NCBI GenBank assembly: GCA_963721725.1
Contig: CAVRLX010000007.1
Span: 186,001-250,000 of the forward strand
Source of the DNA: RI-153 sp963721725
GTDB lineage: Bacteria > Chloroflexota > Anaerolineae > Caldilineales > Caldilineaceae
Direction of reading: 5' to 3'
DNA length: 64,000 nt
Made by a program: the position numbers and the translations under genes. Shown here one piece after another: positions 17,984 through 27,119 of this stretch; positions within the stretch are counted from its first letter, which is position 1, and every line of letters starts with the position of its first letter. Under the pieces are notes generated by a model. The model was not told the DNA's origin. It ran no database searches and was given only the letters and a program-made list of their open reading frames with translations.

Positions 17984-20829
17984 GGAACCTCCATCGCCAT
18001 TACACGTTCATGCGACTCGGCGTCGATTACATCTACATCCGGCACAAAGGCTTGTTCCACCAGCGCCGCTTGGTTGACGGCGTGCCACGCCGATGATCCC
18101 TCGGCGGGGCTAGACCGGCGCGGGCGGCCCACATAGTGAAGCGGCCAGCGCTCATCCAATAGATCGATCAACTGGGGTTGCAGATACTCCCAAGCGCCCA
18201 TGTTTTCCGGCTCCTCTTGCAGCCAGACCACCTCGGCCAGTTTCGGATAGCCGCCCAGCATCTCTTCCATCTCTGCTTCGGGGAAGGGATAAAGCTGCTC
18301 CACGCGCGCCACAGCTACTTCTGGGTGTTGCTGGCGCAGAGCGCTGCCCAGCAGATCCGCATAGACCTTACCACTGCACAAAATCAGGCGCGTAACGGCA
18401 TCCCGGCCATCGCGGCGCTCAGCATCGTCGATGACTGGATGCCATTTGCCCTCGGCCAGTTCGCGCAGCGACGAGGACGTCAACTTGTGGCGCAGCAGGC
18501 TCTTGGGCGTCATCACCACCAGCGGCAACGGATCGTTCTCCAAGAGCAGCGCCTGCCGCCGCAACAGGTGGAAATATTGCGCAGCCGTCGTCGGATAGGC
18601 AATGCGCATGTTGGTCTCGCCGGCCAGTTGCAAAAAGCGTTCTAGCCGCCCGCTGGAGTGATCCGGCCCGGCCCCTTCATAGGCATGGGGCAATAGAAGC
18701 ACGAGAGACGGCGTTTGTCCCCATTTGGCCCGGCCACTAATCACAAATTCATCCAAAATGGCCTGGGCCACGTTGATAAAATCGCCATACTGCGCCTCCC
18801 AGATCACCAACCGCTCGGGCGCTTGAATATTATAGCCATACTCAAAGCCAATGATGGCGGCCTCGGTAAGCGGGCTGTTGTGGATCTCAAAGGCGGCCTT
18901 GCCCTGGGGGATGGCGTGGAGCGGCACAAAACGCTCGCCGGTTTCGGCATCGTTGAGCACGGCATGGCGATGGCTGAACGTGCCGCGCTCCACATCTTCG
19001 CCGGTCAAGCGGATGGCGATGCCGTCGGCCAAAATCGAGGCCAGCGCCAAATGTTCGGCCAGCGACCAATCAATATTGGCCTCATCGGCGTTGTCCAGGG
19101 CGTTCTCGCGGCGGCTGAGGATACGCATCAGGCGCGGATGCACGGTGAAGCCTGCGGGAAATTTCAACAGCGCCGTGTTGATGGCCTGCAACGTCTCGGC
19201 GGGGACAGCCGTCTCCACTTTGCGCGCAGCCCCTGGCGGCGGCGGGATCAGATCCGGTTCCAGAATCTCCTCTTCAGGCACAAGGCTGTCATAGGTCGAT
19301 TGCAGCCCGTTCATATCCTCGTCATAGAGGGCCTGGGCCTGTTCCGCGGAGATCGTCTCGTTCTCAACCAGTTGAGCCGCCCACAGCGCGCGCACCGTCG
19401 GGTGCTTGTCGATGATTTGGTACATCTTGGGCTGCGTGAAGCGCGGCTCGTCGCCCTCGTTGTGTCCATAGCGCCGATAGCCGACCAGGTCGATGAGGAA
19501 ATCTTTCTCAAAGCGCTGGCGATAGGCCGCGGCCAGCCGCGCCGCTTCAATACAGGCCACGGGATCGTCGGCGTTGACATGCACAATCGGGATCTTAAAC
19601 CCTTTGGCAAGGTCGCTGGCATAAAGTGTGCTGCGCACTTCGTAGGGATCGGTTGTGAAGCCAAGTTGGTTGTTGGCGATAATGTGGATCGTGCCGCCGG
19701 TGCGATAGCCGTTGAGCCGCGACAGGTTGAGCGTTTCGGCCACAATGCCTTGGCCGGGAAAGGCAGCGTCGCCGTGGATCAACACGGGCAGCGAAACAAT
19801 ATGATCAAATCGACCGGGGCCGGCATCTTCCACAAAAGTGCCGGCGGCACGCGCCATCCCCTCCACCACTGGGTTCACGTGCTCCAAATGGCTGGGATTG
19901 GGGGCCATTGTCACTTCTACATCAGGCGCATCTTCGCCAGGCACACAGCGGTTGGCCCCGGCGTGATATTTCACATCGCCGGTGTAGCCCAGGTAATCAT
20001 TCGTGGTCACGCGCTGGCTGTTCACCGGGTCTTTGAACTCGGCCAGCAGTTGGGCATAGGGCTTGTTGAGCACATGGGCCAGCACGTTGAGCCGTCCGCG
20101 GTGGGCCATGCCCAGCAGCACCCATTGAATATGCTGATCCACGGCTGCGCCCACGATCTCGTCGAGCATGGGAACCATGATGTCCAGCCCTTCCACGGAA
20201 AAGCGGGTTTTGCCGGGAAAGGTGCGATTGAGAAAATGCTCAAAGACCTCGACCTGGGTCAGTCGCTCTAGCAGGGCCACTTCGTTGATCGCCATGTGCG
20301 GTGGGCAAAACTGACCGGTCTCGGCGGCGTTGCGCAGCCATTCGCGCTCGTCGTACAGGCGCAAATGATCGTAGTCGTAGCCCGTTTTGTTGGAATAGAT
20401 CTGACGCAATCGCTGAATAGCTTCATCGGCGTTGGCTGCGCCCTCCACCACAGGGCCACCCACCAACGAAGCGGGCAAGGCGCGCAGATCTTCGGCGCTG
20501 AGACCGTGATAGGCCGGGGCCAGCGATGGATCACCCGGCGGTGGGCTACCCAATGGATCGAGTTGCGCGGCCAAATGACCATATTCACGGATGGCCTGGG
20601 CCAGATTCACCGTGCCGACCACCTTGTCGAAGGCGGGGGCGCTGATTTGCGCCGCTGGGGGGGCTGCCACCGCTGGCGCCAGCGGTGACCAATCCTTGAA
20701 CAATGCCTGTGTTTGCGCGTCCACAGAGGTGGGGTTCTGCTGATAGCGCTCGTATAGTTCCTGTACATAGCCCGCGTTGGGGCCGTGAAACAGGCTGAGT
20801 AAATCGAGTGAATTTCCGTTGCTGGACAT
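17980..20829 (-). CDS. sucA: 2-oxoglutarate dehydrogenase E1
   Basis: 949 residues, normal for the E1o family. The N-terminal E2-binding tail (GPNAGYVQELYERYQQNP), the thiamine diphosphate region (HRGRLNVLAHVLNKPY; HGDAAFPGQGIVAETLNLS then NNQLGF) and HNEGDEP are all present, with the transketolase-like central domain and C-terminal domain (LEQLYPFPEAEM) intact. It decarboxylates 2-oxoglutarate and passes the succinyl group to SucB. The ATG at 20829 follows GGGGAA by four bases. It heads a minus-strand unit with the DUF433/PIN-like pair, sucB and a hypothetical gene. No frameshift is seen across its 2.85 kb. Confidence 0.96.
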   Translation of the reverse strand: MSSNGNSLDLLSLFHGPNAGYVQELYERYQQNPTSVDAQTQALFKDWSPLAPAVAAPPAAQISAPAFDKVVGTVNLAQAIREYGHLAAQLDPLGSPPPGDPSLAPAYHGLSAEDLRALPASLVGGPVVEGAANADEAIQRLRQIYSNKTGYDYDHLRLYDEREWLRNAAETGQFCPPHMAINEVALLERLTQVEVFEHFLNRTFPGKTRFSVEGLDIMVPMLDEIVGAAVDQHIQWVLLGMAHRGRLNVLAHVLNKPYAQLLAEFKDPVNSQRVTTNDYLGYTGDVKYHAGANRCVPGEDAPDVEVTMAPNPSHLEHVNPVVEGMARAAGTFVEDAGPGRFDHIVSLPVLIHGDAAFPGQGIVAETLNLSRLNGYRTGGTIHIIANNQLGFTTDPYEVRSTLYASDLAKGFKIPIVHVNADDPVACIEAARLAAAYRQRFEKDFLIDLVGYRRYGHNEGDEPRFTQPKMYQIIDKHPTVRALWAAQLVENETISAEQAQALYDEDMNGLQSTYDSLVPEEEILEPDLIPPPPGAARKVETAVPAETLQAINTALLKFPAGFTVHPRLMRILSRRENALDNADEANIDWSLAEHLALASILADGIAIRLTGEDVERGTFSHRHAVLNDAETGERFVPLHAIPQGKAAFEIHNSPLTEAAIIGFEYGYNIQAPERLVIWEAQYGDFINVAQAILDEFVISGRAKWGQTPSLVLLLPHAYEGAGPDHSSGRLERFLQLAGETNMRIAYPTTAAQYFHLLRRQALLLENDPLPLVVMTPKSLLRHKLTSSSLRELAEGKWHPVIDDAERRDGRDAVTRLILCSGKVYADLLGSALRQQHPEVAVARVEQLYPFPEAEMEEMLGGYPKLAEVVWLQEEPENMGAWEYLQPQLIDLLDERWPLHYVGRPRRSSPAEGSSAWHAVNQAALVEQAFVPDVDVIDAESHERVMAMEVP

Positions 20830-20951
20830 GGGGTTCCCCGCTTGGCTAAATCGTTACTATCGCTTTACCGTACTAGATTATAACGCCCGTAACCGCAAGT
20901 CAATTCACATTTCAAAGGGATACAGCACGGGGATCAATGCTCATGCTAAGA

Positions 20952-21006
20952 CAGCGCCCCATTCATGGGCTTGTGAGAGTGAAACAAGCCCATGAATGGG
21001 GCGCTG
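20952..21006 (-). terminator. 23-bp perfect stem-loop after the ABC exporter operon
   Basis: Arms at 20952-20974 and 20984-21006 are exact complements around a 9-base loop. It lies 30 bases beyond the permease stop and upstream of sucA. There is no T tract, so it could also be a mobile-repeat remnant. Confidence 0.6.
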
Positions 21007-21036
21007 CGGGTAGCCGAGGGGCTTCAGCCCCGGTAG

Positions 21037-22272
21037 CTATGCCTCGCGCAGTAAGCGCACAATCTCCCACACGCTCGGTCGTTTGCCATACATGAGCAGC
21101 CCCAGCCGGAAGACCTTCGCGCCTAGCCACAGAATCAGCGGAATCGAGAGCAGAATCATGGCGATGCTGCCGATAATATCAACGACGGGAACCTCGGCCA
21201 TGGGCAGGCGCATCATCATCATGGTGGGCGCGGTGAGTGGAAACCACGAGACCACGCGGATCAGCGTCGAGTTTGGGTTCATAAAGACCAGTGAGGTCAA
21301 CATCATGGGGACGGCCGCCAGCATGGAAAAGACGCCGGATAGCTGTTGCGATTCTTGCATGTCGGACCCCAGCGCGCCCACAGAGCCAGTGAGCACGGCA
21401 TAGATCAGAAAGCCCAGGATGTAATAGACCACGGCCAGCAAAAAGACCTCGGGGCGGGCCAGCAGCGGAATCGCCACGCCCAGCAGCCCCACCGCTCCGC
21501 CGCTCAGCCCCACCGCCGAGACCAGCCAGATGATCACCTGGGTCAGCCCCAGCGCGCCCAGGCCAATCACCTTGCCCGCCAGCAGTTCGCGCGCCGTCAC
21601 CGACGAGAGCACGATCTCAATCACGCGTGTGGTCTTTTCTTCCGAGACGCTGCGCAGCAGATAGCTGGACGAAACGAAGATAGTGATAATCAAAAAGATG
21701 CCGAGCATATACGGAATTATAAAACCAAGTATCATGCTCAGCGGGTTGCTGTCGCCTTGGGCATCGCCGCTGGCGTTGACAAGCGTGGGCGAGAACGGGG
21801 CGAGAATGCGCGCCGCCAACGCGGGATCATCGGTTTGGCGCAACAAGTGCTGCAAGAAAAAGCGGTCCAGATCGGGAGAATCCTCAAATTCCACAAAGGC
21901 GAACGCGCCCCCCGTGGTCACCGCTGTCACCTTGCCCGTCGCCAAATAATCGGACGGGATCACAAACATGCGGCTCAGCTCTTCGGCCATGACCGCCGCG
22001 CGCCCGGCTTCTTCGTCGTCAAGTAGGAGATAGTCACCTTCGTATTCAGGCAACAGCGGCGTGAACAAACCAGACCGATCCACCACGGCGGTTTGGGCGT
22101 TATCAGACACAAAGACGCCCTCCAGAAAGCTCAGCGCTTGGCCGCTGAAGAAAGTCCCCACCAGCAGGGCCAGCGCACCCAGCACTGGGATCAGCGCCGT
22201 GGTGAAGAGGAAACCTGGGCGGCGCAGATTGGTGAAATATTCATGGCGGGCGATAATCCAGACTTTATTCAT
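21037..22272 (-). CDS. ABC-2 type transporter permease (NatB-like)
   Basis: 411 residues. One N-terminal membrane helix (FTTALIPVLGALALLVG) is followed by a large extracytoplasmic domain (about 45-180) and a C-terminal block of five to six helices, the architecture of NatB/DrrB-like sodium or drug exporters. The helix beginning SMILGFIIPYMLGIFLIITIF and the cytoplasmic EEKTTRVIEIVLSSV motif are typical. It overlaps the ATPase gene by four bases (ATGA), so the two form one transporter. The substrate is unknown; export of Na+, a peptide or a toxic compound is possible. Confidence 0.85.
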   Translation of the reverse strand: MNKVWIIARHEYFTNLRRPGFLFTTALIPVLGALALLVGTFFSGQALSFLEGVFVSDNAQTAVVDRSGLFTPLLPEYEGDYLLLDDEEAGRAAVMAEELSRMFVIPSDYLATGKVTAVTTGGAFAFVEFEDSPDLDRFFLQHLLRQTDDPALAARILAPFSPTLVNASGDAQGDSNPLSMILGFIIPYMLGIFLIITIFVSSSYLLRSVSEEKTTRVIEIVLSSVTARELLAGKVIGLGALGLTQVIIWLVSAVGLSGGAVGLLGVAIPLLARPEVFLLAVVYYILGFLIYAVLTGSVGALGSDMQESQQLSGVFSMLAAVPMMLTSLVFMNPNSTLIRVVSWFPLTAPTMMMMRLPMAEVPVVDIIGSIAMILLSIPLILWLGAKVFRLGLLMYGKRPSVWEIVRLLREA

Positions 22273-23228
22273 TGCACACCTTCCTTGGCCGGCGCGGCCA
22301 GCCCATCGTTGGGCAACCCCATCTGCGGCGTTTGCTTAACCACGGCAATAAAGATCTCGGTGAGCGGCACCGAAGCCACTTCAAAGCCCAGCACGGGAAT
22401 CTGGCGACGCACCAACTCGGCCAACACAGCTTGCGGCGTGGTATCGGCCAGGTGCAACAGCAGCGTGCCATCTTGCCGCTCAATATGGTCCACGCCGGGC
22501 AGTGCGGCGATCTCCGCGACTGTGCGCACGCGCACCGTGCGCGGCGCGTATTGGGCCTTGATCTCGGCCAGATTGCCATAGAGCACCGCCCGCCCCCGGT
22601 TGATCAACAGAATCCGATCACACAGCGCCTCCACCAAATTCATCTCGTGGGCGCTGAGAATGATGGTTTTGCCCGCGGCCTGTTGATCGCGGATTAATGT
22701 CTTAATCATCTCCACGTTCACCGGGTCCAACCCCTGAAACGGCTCGTCCAAAATCAAAATGGCCGGGTCGTGGATCAGGCTTGCCACAAACTGCACCTTT
22801 TGCTGCATGCCCCGGCTCAGGTCTTTCACCTTTTTATTGGCCCACGCTTGCAACTCCACCCGTTCCAGCCAAAAGTGTACGCGCTGGGTGGCCTCGGCTT
22901 TGGACGTGCCTTTAAGCTGCGCCAAATAGACCAGCGCCTCAATGACCTTGAGATCGCGGTAGAGGCCGCGCTCTTCGGGCAGATAGCCGACGCGGGCGCG
23001 CGCATCTTTGGGGGCCTGCCCCAAGATGCTCACTTCGCCGCGGTCGGCTTTGAAGATGTCCATGATCATGCGGATCGTGGTGGTTTTGCCCGCGCCGTTG
23101 GGGCCAAGCAGCCCGAAGATCTCGCCAGCGTGGACCTCAAACGAGAGATCATCCACGGCGATAAATGCGCCATATTCTTTGTGCAGATGTCGCACTTGCA
23201 ACACAGGCCCGCTTCTCTTTGGTTCCAT
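22269..23228 (-). CDS. ABC transporter ATP-binding protein (NatA-like)
   Basis: 319 residues. Walker A GPNGAGKTT, Q-loop YLPEERGLY, signature LSRGMQQK, Walker B AILILDEP and the switch His in LSAHEMNL are all present. The C-terminal 90 residues (DUF4162-like accessory part) are usual for NatA-type ATPases. The YLPEERGLY Q-loop is characteristic of exporters paired with NatB-like permeases. The ATG at 23228 follows AAGGG by seven bases; the 15-codon upstream extension lacks support. It is coupled to the permease by an ATGA overlap. Confidence 0.92.
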   Translation of the reverse strand: MEPKRSGPVLQVRHLHKEYGAFIAVDDLSFEVHAGEIFGLLGPNGAGKTTTIRMIMDIFKADRGEVSILGQAPKDARARVGYLPEERGLYRDLKVIEALVYLAQLKGTSKAEATQRVHFWLERVELQAWANKKVKDLSRGMQQKVQFVASLIHDPAILILDEPFQGLDPVNVEMIKTLIRDQQAAGKTIILSAHEMNLVEALCDRILLINRGRAVLYGNLAEIKAQYAPRTVRVRTVAEIAALPGVDHIERQDGTLLLHLADTTPQAVLAELVRRQIPVLGFEVASVPLTEIFIAVVKQTPQMGLPNDGLAAPAKEGVQ

Positions 23229-23375
23229 TGAATTTCCCTTTATTGCATTGATGTTGATAGTGGCAACAAGCACCGGCGCAGCCCAGCATTGTACAATCGC
23301 TTCCTGCTCTAGGATTGCTTTCTACCCTACAATTCTGTCAGAGATTTTATTACTTTCCCAAAGCATAGGTGCACC

Positions 23376-24587
23376 GTGTCTATACTACGTAACTTTGCCC
23401 GTCAACGGTTCAATTTCTTGGCAATTCTGCTCTGCATCTTGATCATAAGCGGCTGTGGAGACCCGCCCACCTATGCCGACCGCATCCCCACGCGTGTGGC
23501 GGATCGCGGCCCAATCCTACGTTTGCAGCCGCAAACAGGCTGGGCCGGGCAATATGTACAGGTCAGCGGCGAAGGCTGGCCGCCCAACCAGTTGATTATG
23601 GTCCATTTGGAAGACGAGCGCGGGCGCAGCGGTTTCATGAGCGCGGCCAGCAGCAACGCCAACGGCGTGCTTTCCACCGGCTTCACCTGGCCGATCAGTG
23701 ATCGCTGGCTGACCGTGGGCGACATTCGTGTGGTGGCTGCCGGCCAAGATGACAGCAACTCAGCCACTGCCTCTTTTGCTGTCATGCGCGAGGGCGAGAC
23801 GCTGCCCACGCCCACAGTGGAGAGAACGGCAGAGATCACAGCGACGCCTGCCGATCCCGCGGCAACGGAGACACCCCAGACGGAGGCTACGCCAACTCTT
23901 ACGCCTGCGCCCGCCGTGGTGGAACCAGTATCCTCAGAAAATATCGTGGCGCGCCGCCTTGCGTCGCCGCCCACGCTAGATGGCGATCTGGGCGAATGGC
24001 AAGCCGTACAGGGCTATCGCACGCCTTTTGTGGTGGAGCAGTTGCCAGAGTGGGATGGCTCTATGGATGTTGACGCCGTGTGGCATTTCGGCTGGGATGA
24101 CCGCGCGCTTTATGTGGGCGTGCGCGTGACCGATGATCTGCTTGTGCAGGAGAACGTGCCGCAGTTTGCCTATTTTGGTGACAGCCTGGAGATGGAACTG
24201 GACACCGATCGCGAGGATGATCTAGGGCCAACCGTCAACCGGGATGATTTTCAATACATTATTACGCCGGGCAACCTGCGTGATCTGCCGCCCGCGACCT
24301 ATCGCTTCCAAGGCACCAACGAAGGGCGGCTCACCGACGCACCGGGGACATTGGCGCGCGTGGCCCTGCGCCGCACAGATACAGGCTATAACTTGGAGTT
24401 TTCCATCCCGTGGAGCGATGTTAACGTGACTGTCCCTAGCAGTGGCCTTGTTTTTGGGGCATCATTCAGCATCAACGACAACGACGTGCCCGGTTCCGTG
24501 CGCAAACAATTTCTGCTGCTCTCGAATGTCGCCAATCGTCGGTGGAGCACACCGGACTCATGGGGGACGCTGACAATTAGCGATTAG
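23376..24587 (+). CDS. Lipoprotein with CBM9-like C-terminal domain
   Basis: 403 residues starting at a GTG. A signal peptide ends in the lipobox LIISGC (Cys near residue 27). Residues about 45-145 form an Ig-like strand-rich domain (LQPQTGWAGQYVQVSGEGWPP), then a Thr/Pro-rich linker (about 148-190) spaces it from a CBM9-like carbohydrate-binding domain (about 195-403: LDGDLGEWQAV, LYVGVRVTDDLL, DSLEMELDTDRE, EFSIPWSDVNV). It is anchored outside the membrane and probably binds polysaccharide. No frameshift is seen. It is divergently placed from the ABC exporter and has no obvious enzyme neighbour. Confidence 0.8.
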   Translation: MSILRNFARQRFNFLAILLCILIISGCGDPPTYADRIPTRVADRGPILRLQPQTGWAGQYVQVSGEGWPPNQLIMVHLEDERGRSGFMSAASSNANGVLSTGFTWPISDRWLTVGDIRVVAAGQDDSNSATASFAVMREGETLPTPTVERTAEITATPADPAATETPQTEATPTLTPAPAVVEPVSSENIVARRLASPPTLDGDLGEWQAVQGYRTPFVVEQLPEWDGSMDVDAVWHFGWDDRALYVGVRVTDDLLVQENVPQFAYFGDSLEMELDTDREDDLGPTVNRDDFQYIITPGNLRDLPPATYRFQGTNEGRLTDAPGTLARVALRRTDTGYNLEFSIPWSDVNVTVPSSGLVFGASFSINDNDVPGSVRKQFLLLSNVANRRWSTPDSWGTLTISD

Positions 24588-24597
24588 AATATCGTAG

Positions 24598-24667
24598 GGG
24601 CACGAGGTGGGGCGGGAAACCTTGTCCCGGTAGAAATGCAGCAGTCAGCCCGTCCCACCTCGTGCCC
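24598..24667. terminator. Inverted repeat between convergent genes
   Basis: Arms at 24598-24616 and 24649-24667 match in 18 of 19 positions (GGGCACGAGGTGGG core) around a 32-base loop. The repeat is placed to terminate both the CBM9-like lipoprotein gene and the reductase gene, and may be a dispersed repeat. Confidence 0.6.
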
Positions 24668-24707
24668 GTACAGGTTTCTCAAACCGAATTGACATGAATA
24701 TACCCAA

Positions 24708-25632
24708 TCACCCAATCACACTCTGCAACGCCTCTTTCAACGGCTTCGGATCGTATCCCAGCCCAAACGCCCTTTCGCTGTTGAGAGAAACGTCAGGAGG
24801 GCGGGGGGTGGGCAGCGGCACTTCCCCCAAGTTAACCGCTGTAATGCGGGCGTTGGGGGATTGCACAATCTCCTGTAACAGCAGCCCAAACTCGTAGCGC
24901 GAGACCCGTTCACGCCCGCCCAGATGCAACAAGCCGCTGATGCGCGGGATGGTAGCCTCCTCTTCTTCCTCTGGCTGCGCGCTGCTGGCAGCCATCAGCA
25001 GCCCCTTCGCCGCTGTAAACGCGTCCACCGGTGTGCGGAACTCGTCTTGAAAGAGTGGCAACGCCTCGCCGCTTTGCAACTTCGCCAACATCCATTGTAA
25101 AAAGCTGCCGTGTACCGGGCTGGGATTGCCGAACATCAACGGCATTCGGCAGATCGCAGCCAGCGGATGGCGCTCCATGATTTCCAACTCGGCCAGCGCC
25201 TTGTGCTCGCCGTAAACGTTGATGGGTTGGGGCGCGTCCCCCTCGCTATAGGGCGCTTTCGTGCCGTCAAAGACCAGATCCGTCGAGGTGAAAATAAACG
25301 GAATTTCGCGTTCTTCGCACAGGCTTGCCAACGTGCGCGTGGCATCCACATTGATACGAAACGACTCCGCAGTGTGGGTCTCGCAATAGGTGGGGTCCGA
25401 AAAGCGCGGCCGTGTGGATCACCGCGTGCGGGCGCACGGTGGTAATCATCTCGCGCACATCGCGCAGCTCAGTCAGATCAATGCGCCCTGTGTCAATGGA
25501 CTGAAAAGCGGCTTGGGCAATCTGCCGTTTCGTCTTGAAATAGGTTCCCGTCACCTGCCAGTGTGGACGCGCCAACCGCGCCACATGCCAGCCCAAAAAG
25601 CCACTCACCCCGGTGATCAACAATCGCCGCAT
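24708..25632 (-). CDS. dTDP-4-dehydrorhamnose reductase-like SDR, frameshifted
   Basis: Extended SDR of the RmlD type that reduces or epimerises nucleotide sugars. The N-terminal frame gives ITGVSGFLGWHVA (GxxGxxG) and AVIHTAAL; the C-terminal frame gives TSTDLVFDGTKAPYSE, the catalytic VYGEHK, and a sugar-binding end with GLLHLGGRERVSRYEFG. The two frames meet inside the run AAAA at 25400-25403. Removing one base restores the sequence SDPTYCETHTAESFRINVDATR and a 307-residue protein of normal length. The repaired start at 25632 is an ATG with no strong ribosome site. The product probably contributes to deoxysugar or surface-glycan synthesis; no other rml genes are nearby. Confidence 0.8.
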
Positions 25633-25728
25633 GGGTCACTTATTCCTTGCCTTGGAGACCTGCCAGGTTCATAGCAGCTCTTGATGGTGTACCGTCATCC
25701 TACTATAAAAGTAAAATCTCGCTCCATG

Positions 25729-25755
25729 CAAAAAGCCCGGCACAGCACCGGGCTT
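25729..25755 (-). terminator. carD terminator
   Basis: Stem AGCCCGG/CCGGGCT (25734-25740 with 25748-25754) followed on the minus strand by TTTTT, downstream of carD. Confidence 0.8.
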
Positions 25756-25817
25756 CTCGTTATATTTTTGATCCAGATTAGGCTTTATCTGCCCGATCCG
25801 CCCCCTCTGCGTTCTAT

Positions 25818-26342
25818 CTACGCGGCTATTTCCATTTGGGCCCATTTACTCTGCACTGCCTGGGTCAGCACATCGTCAATGCGTTGACGTGCCCCGGAGA
25901 GGTCCGTGTCAGTCGCCAGCGCGATCTCGGCGATCAGGCGCTCGCGTCCTTCATTCAGCAGTTCCATGTCGGATTTGGTCAAATGGGCCGCCTTGCGCCG
26001 CCACGTTAACTCACGCACGGCTTCGGCAATTTTGCCGGGCAAGCCTGAATTAATTAAATCGGCCACCAACCGGCGGCGTTCTTTGAAGTTTTTGGGCAAT
26101 TGGCCCTGAATATTATCCAAAACCTGGAGCACACGCTGGAAGCGCTTCTGCGACATCACCTCGCGCATGCCCAACTCTTCCACCCGTTGCATGGGAACCC
26201 GCATGGTCAGGCGCTTCCCGATGAACTCGATGACGTAGTACTTCTTGAAGCCAGAAACCAACTCCATGTCTTCAATATCGACAATCTCACCGGCTCCGTG
26301 GGCAGGATGAACAATATTTTGGCCGATTGTAAACTCTTCCAT
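25818..26342 (-). CDS. CarD family transcription regulator
   Basis: 174 residues. The N-terminal RNA-polymerase-interacting Tudor-like domain (FTIGQNIVHPAHGAGEIVDIED, residues 4-60) and the C-terminal helical DNA-binding domain (LPKNFKERRRLVADLINSG, RERLIAEIALATDTD) match CarD/CdnL proteins, which bind the polymerase beta subunit and stabilise open promoter complexes, especially at rRNA promoters. The length is typical. It is a single-gene unit with its own terminator. An ATG at 26342 with AGGAAGAT upstream is the likely start. Confidence 0.92.
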   Translation of the reverse strand: MEEFTIGQNIVHPAHGAGEIVDIEDMELVSGFKKYYVIEFIGKRLTMRVPMQRVEELGMREVMSQKRFQRVLQVLDNIQGQLPKNFKERRRLVADLINSGLPGKIAEAVRELTWRRKAAHLTKSDMELLNEGRERLIAEIALATDTDLSGARQRIDDVLTQAVQSKWAQMEIAA

Positions 26343-26482
26343 GTAGATCTTCCTCTCGGCGGGACATCCAGGCTGAGAAAAATCCAGCCAACAGACATCA
26401 AAATCGGGGATAAAAGGTGTATTTCTAACACCAAGTATACCATTGTAAAAATATTATGTCAAATTGATTTCAGTTGGCCCTT

Positions 26483-27119
26483 TTACGCCGAAGAGCGCCC
26501 CTGTAAATATTCGTACCACAACAGCCGGGTTGCCACGGCCCGCCACGGTCGCCAGATTTCGGCCAGCCTGTCTAACGTTTCCCGGTCGGGTCGTCGTTGC
26601 TAATCCCTTGATCTGTTGCACCCCCACAATTACGCCCAGGTCGCTCACGGGCCAGGCATCGGCGCGCAACAGCGCGATCATGAGATAGACCTCGGCGGTC
26701 CACGGGCCAATGCCGGGCAAAGCGATCAACGCCGTGCGTACCGCATCATCGGGCAAAGTGGCGAGGGCGTCGAGATCGAGTTCCCCGGCGACCAGCGCTG
26801 CGGCGAGGGCGCGGCCATAACGGCTCTTTTGGCGGCTAAAGCCAAGCGCGCGCAGCGTTTCGTCATCGATCTGCAAGAAGCTTTCCGGCGAGAGGGGATT
26901 GGTCAGGGCGAGGAGGCGCTGAAACGTGGCCCGCGCCGAGGCCAGCGACACCTGCTGCTCCAGAATGATTTGCAATAACGTAGCAAAACCGGGTTCCCGA
27001 TCCCAGAGCGGCGGCGCACCCCAACGTTCGACCACCGCCGCCAGATCCGAATCACGGGCGGTGAGCACAGCCAGCCCTGCGGCCATGCGCTCCGGCGTCA
27101 ACACACAGATTTTAGCCAT
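26483..27119 (-). CDS. DNA-3-methyladenine glycosylase (AlkA-like), frameshifted
   Basis: HhH-GPD base-excision glycosylase. The frame shows LLQIILEQQVSLASA, ALGFSRQKSRYGRALA, the helix-hairpin-helix LPGIGPWTAEVYLMI and the catalytic Asp in WPVSDLGV. After IKGLATTTRP the plain frame becomes nonsense. Shifting by one base at the run at 26578-26583 restores the classic ending ETLDRLAEIWRPWRAVATR with a stop at 26483, giving 211 residues. The start at 27119 overlaps the hydantoinase stop by eight bases, so the two are coupled. It removes alkylated bases such as 3-methyladenine from DNA. Confidence 0.85.

Noticed and set aside
18715..20271. 518-codon plus-strand open frame
   Set aside because: Antisense to sucA, with no recognisable domain and His/Gly/Arg-rich low-quality sequence.
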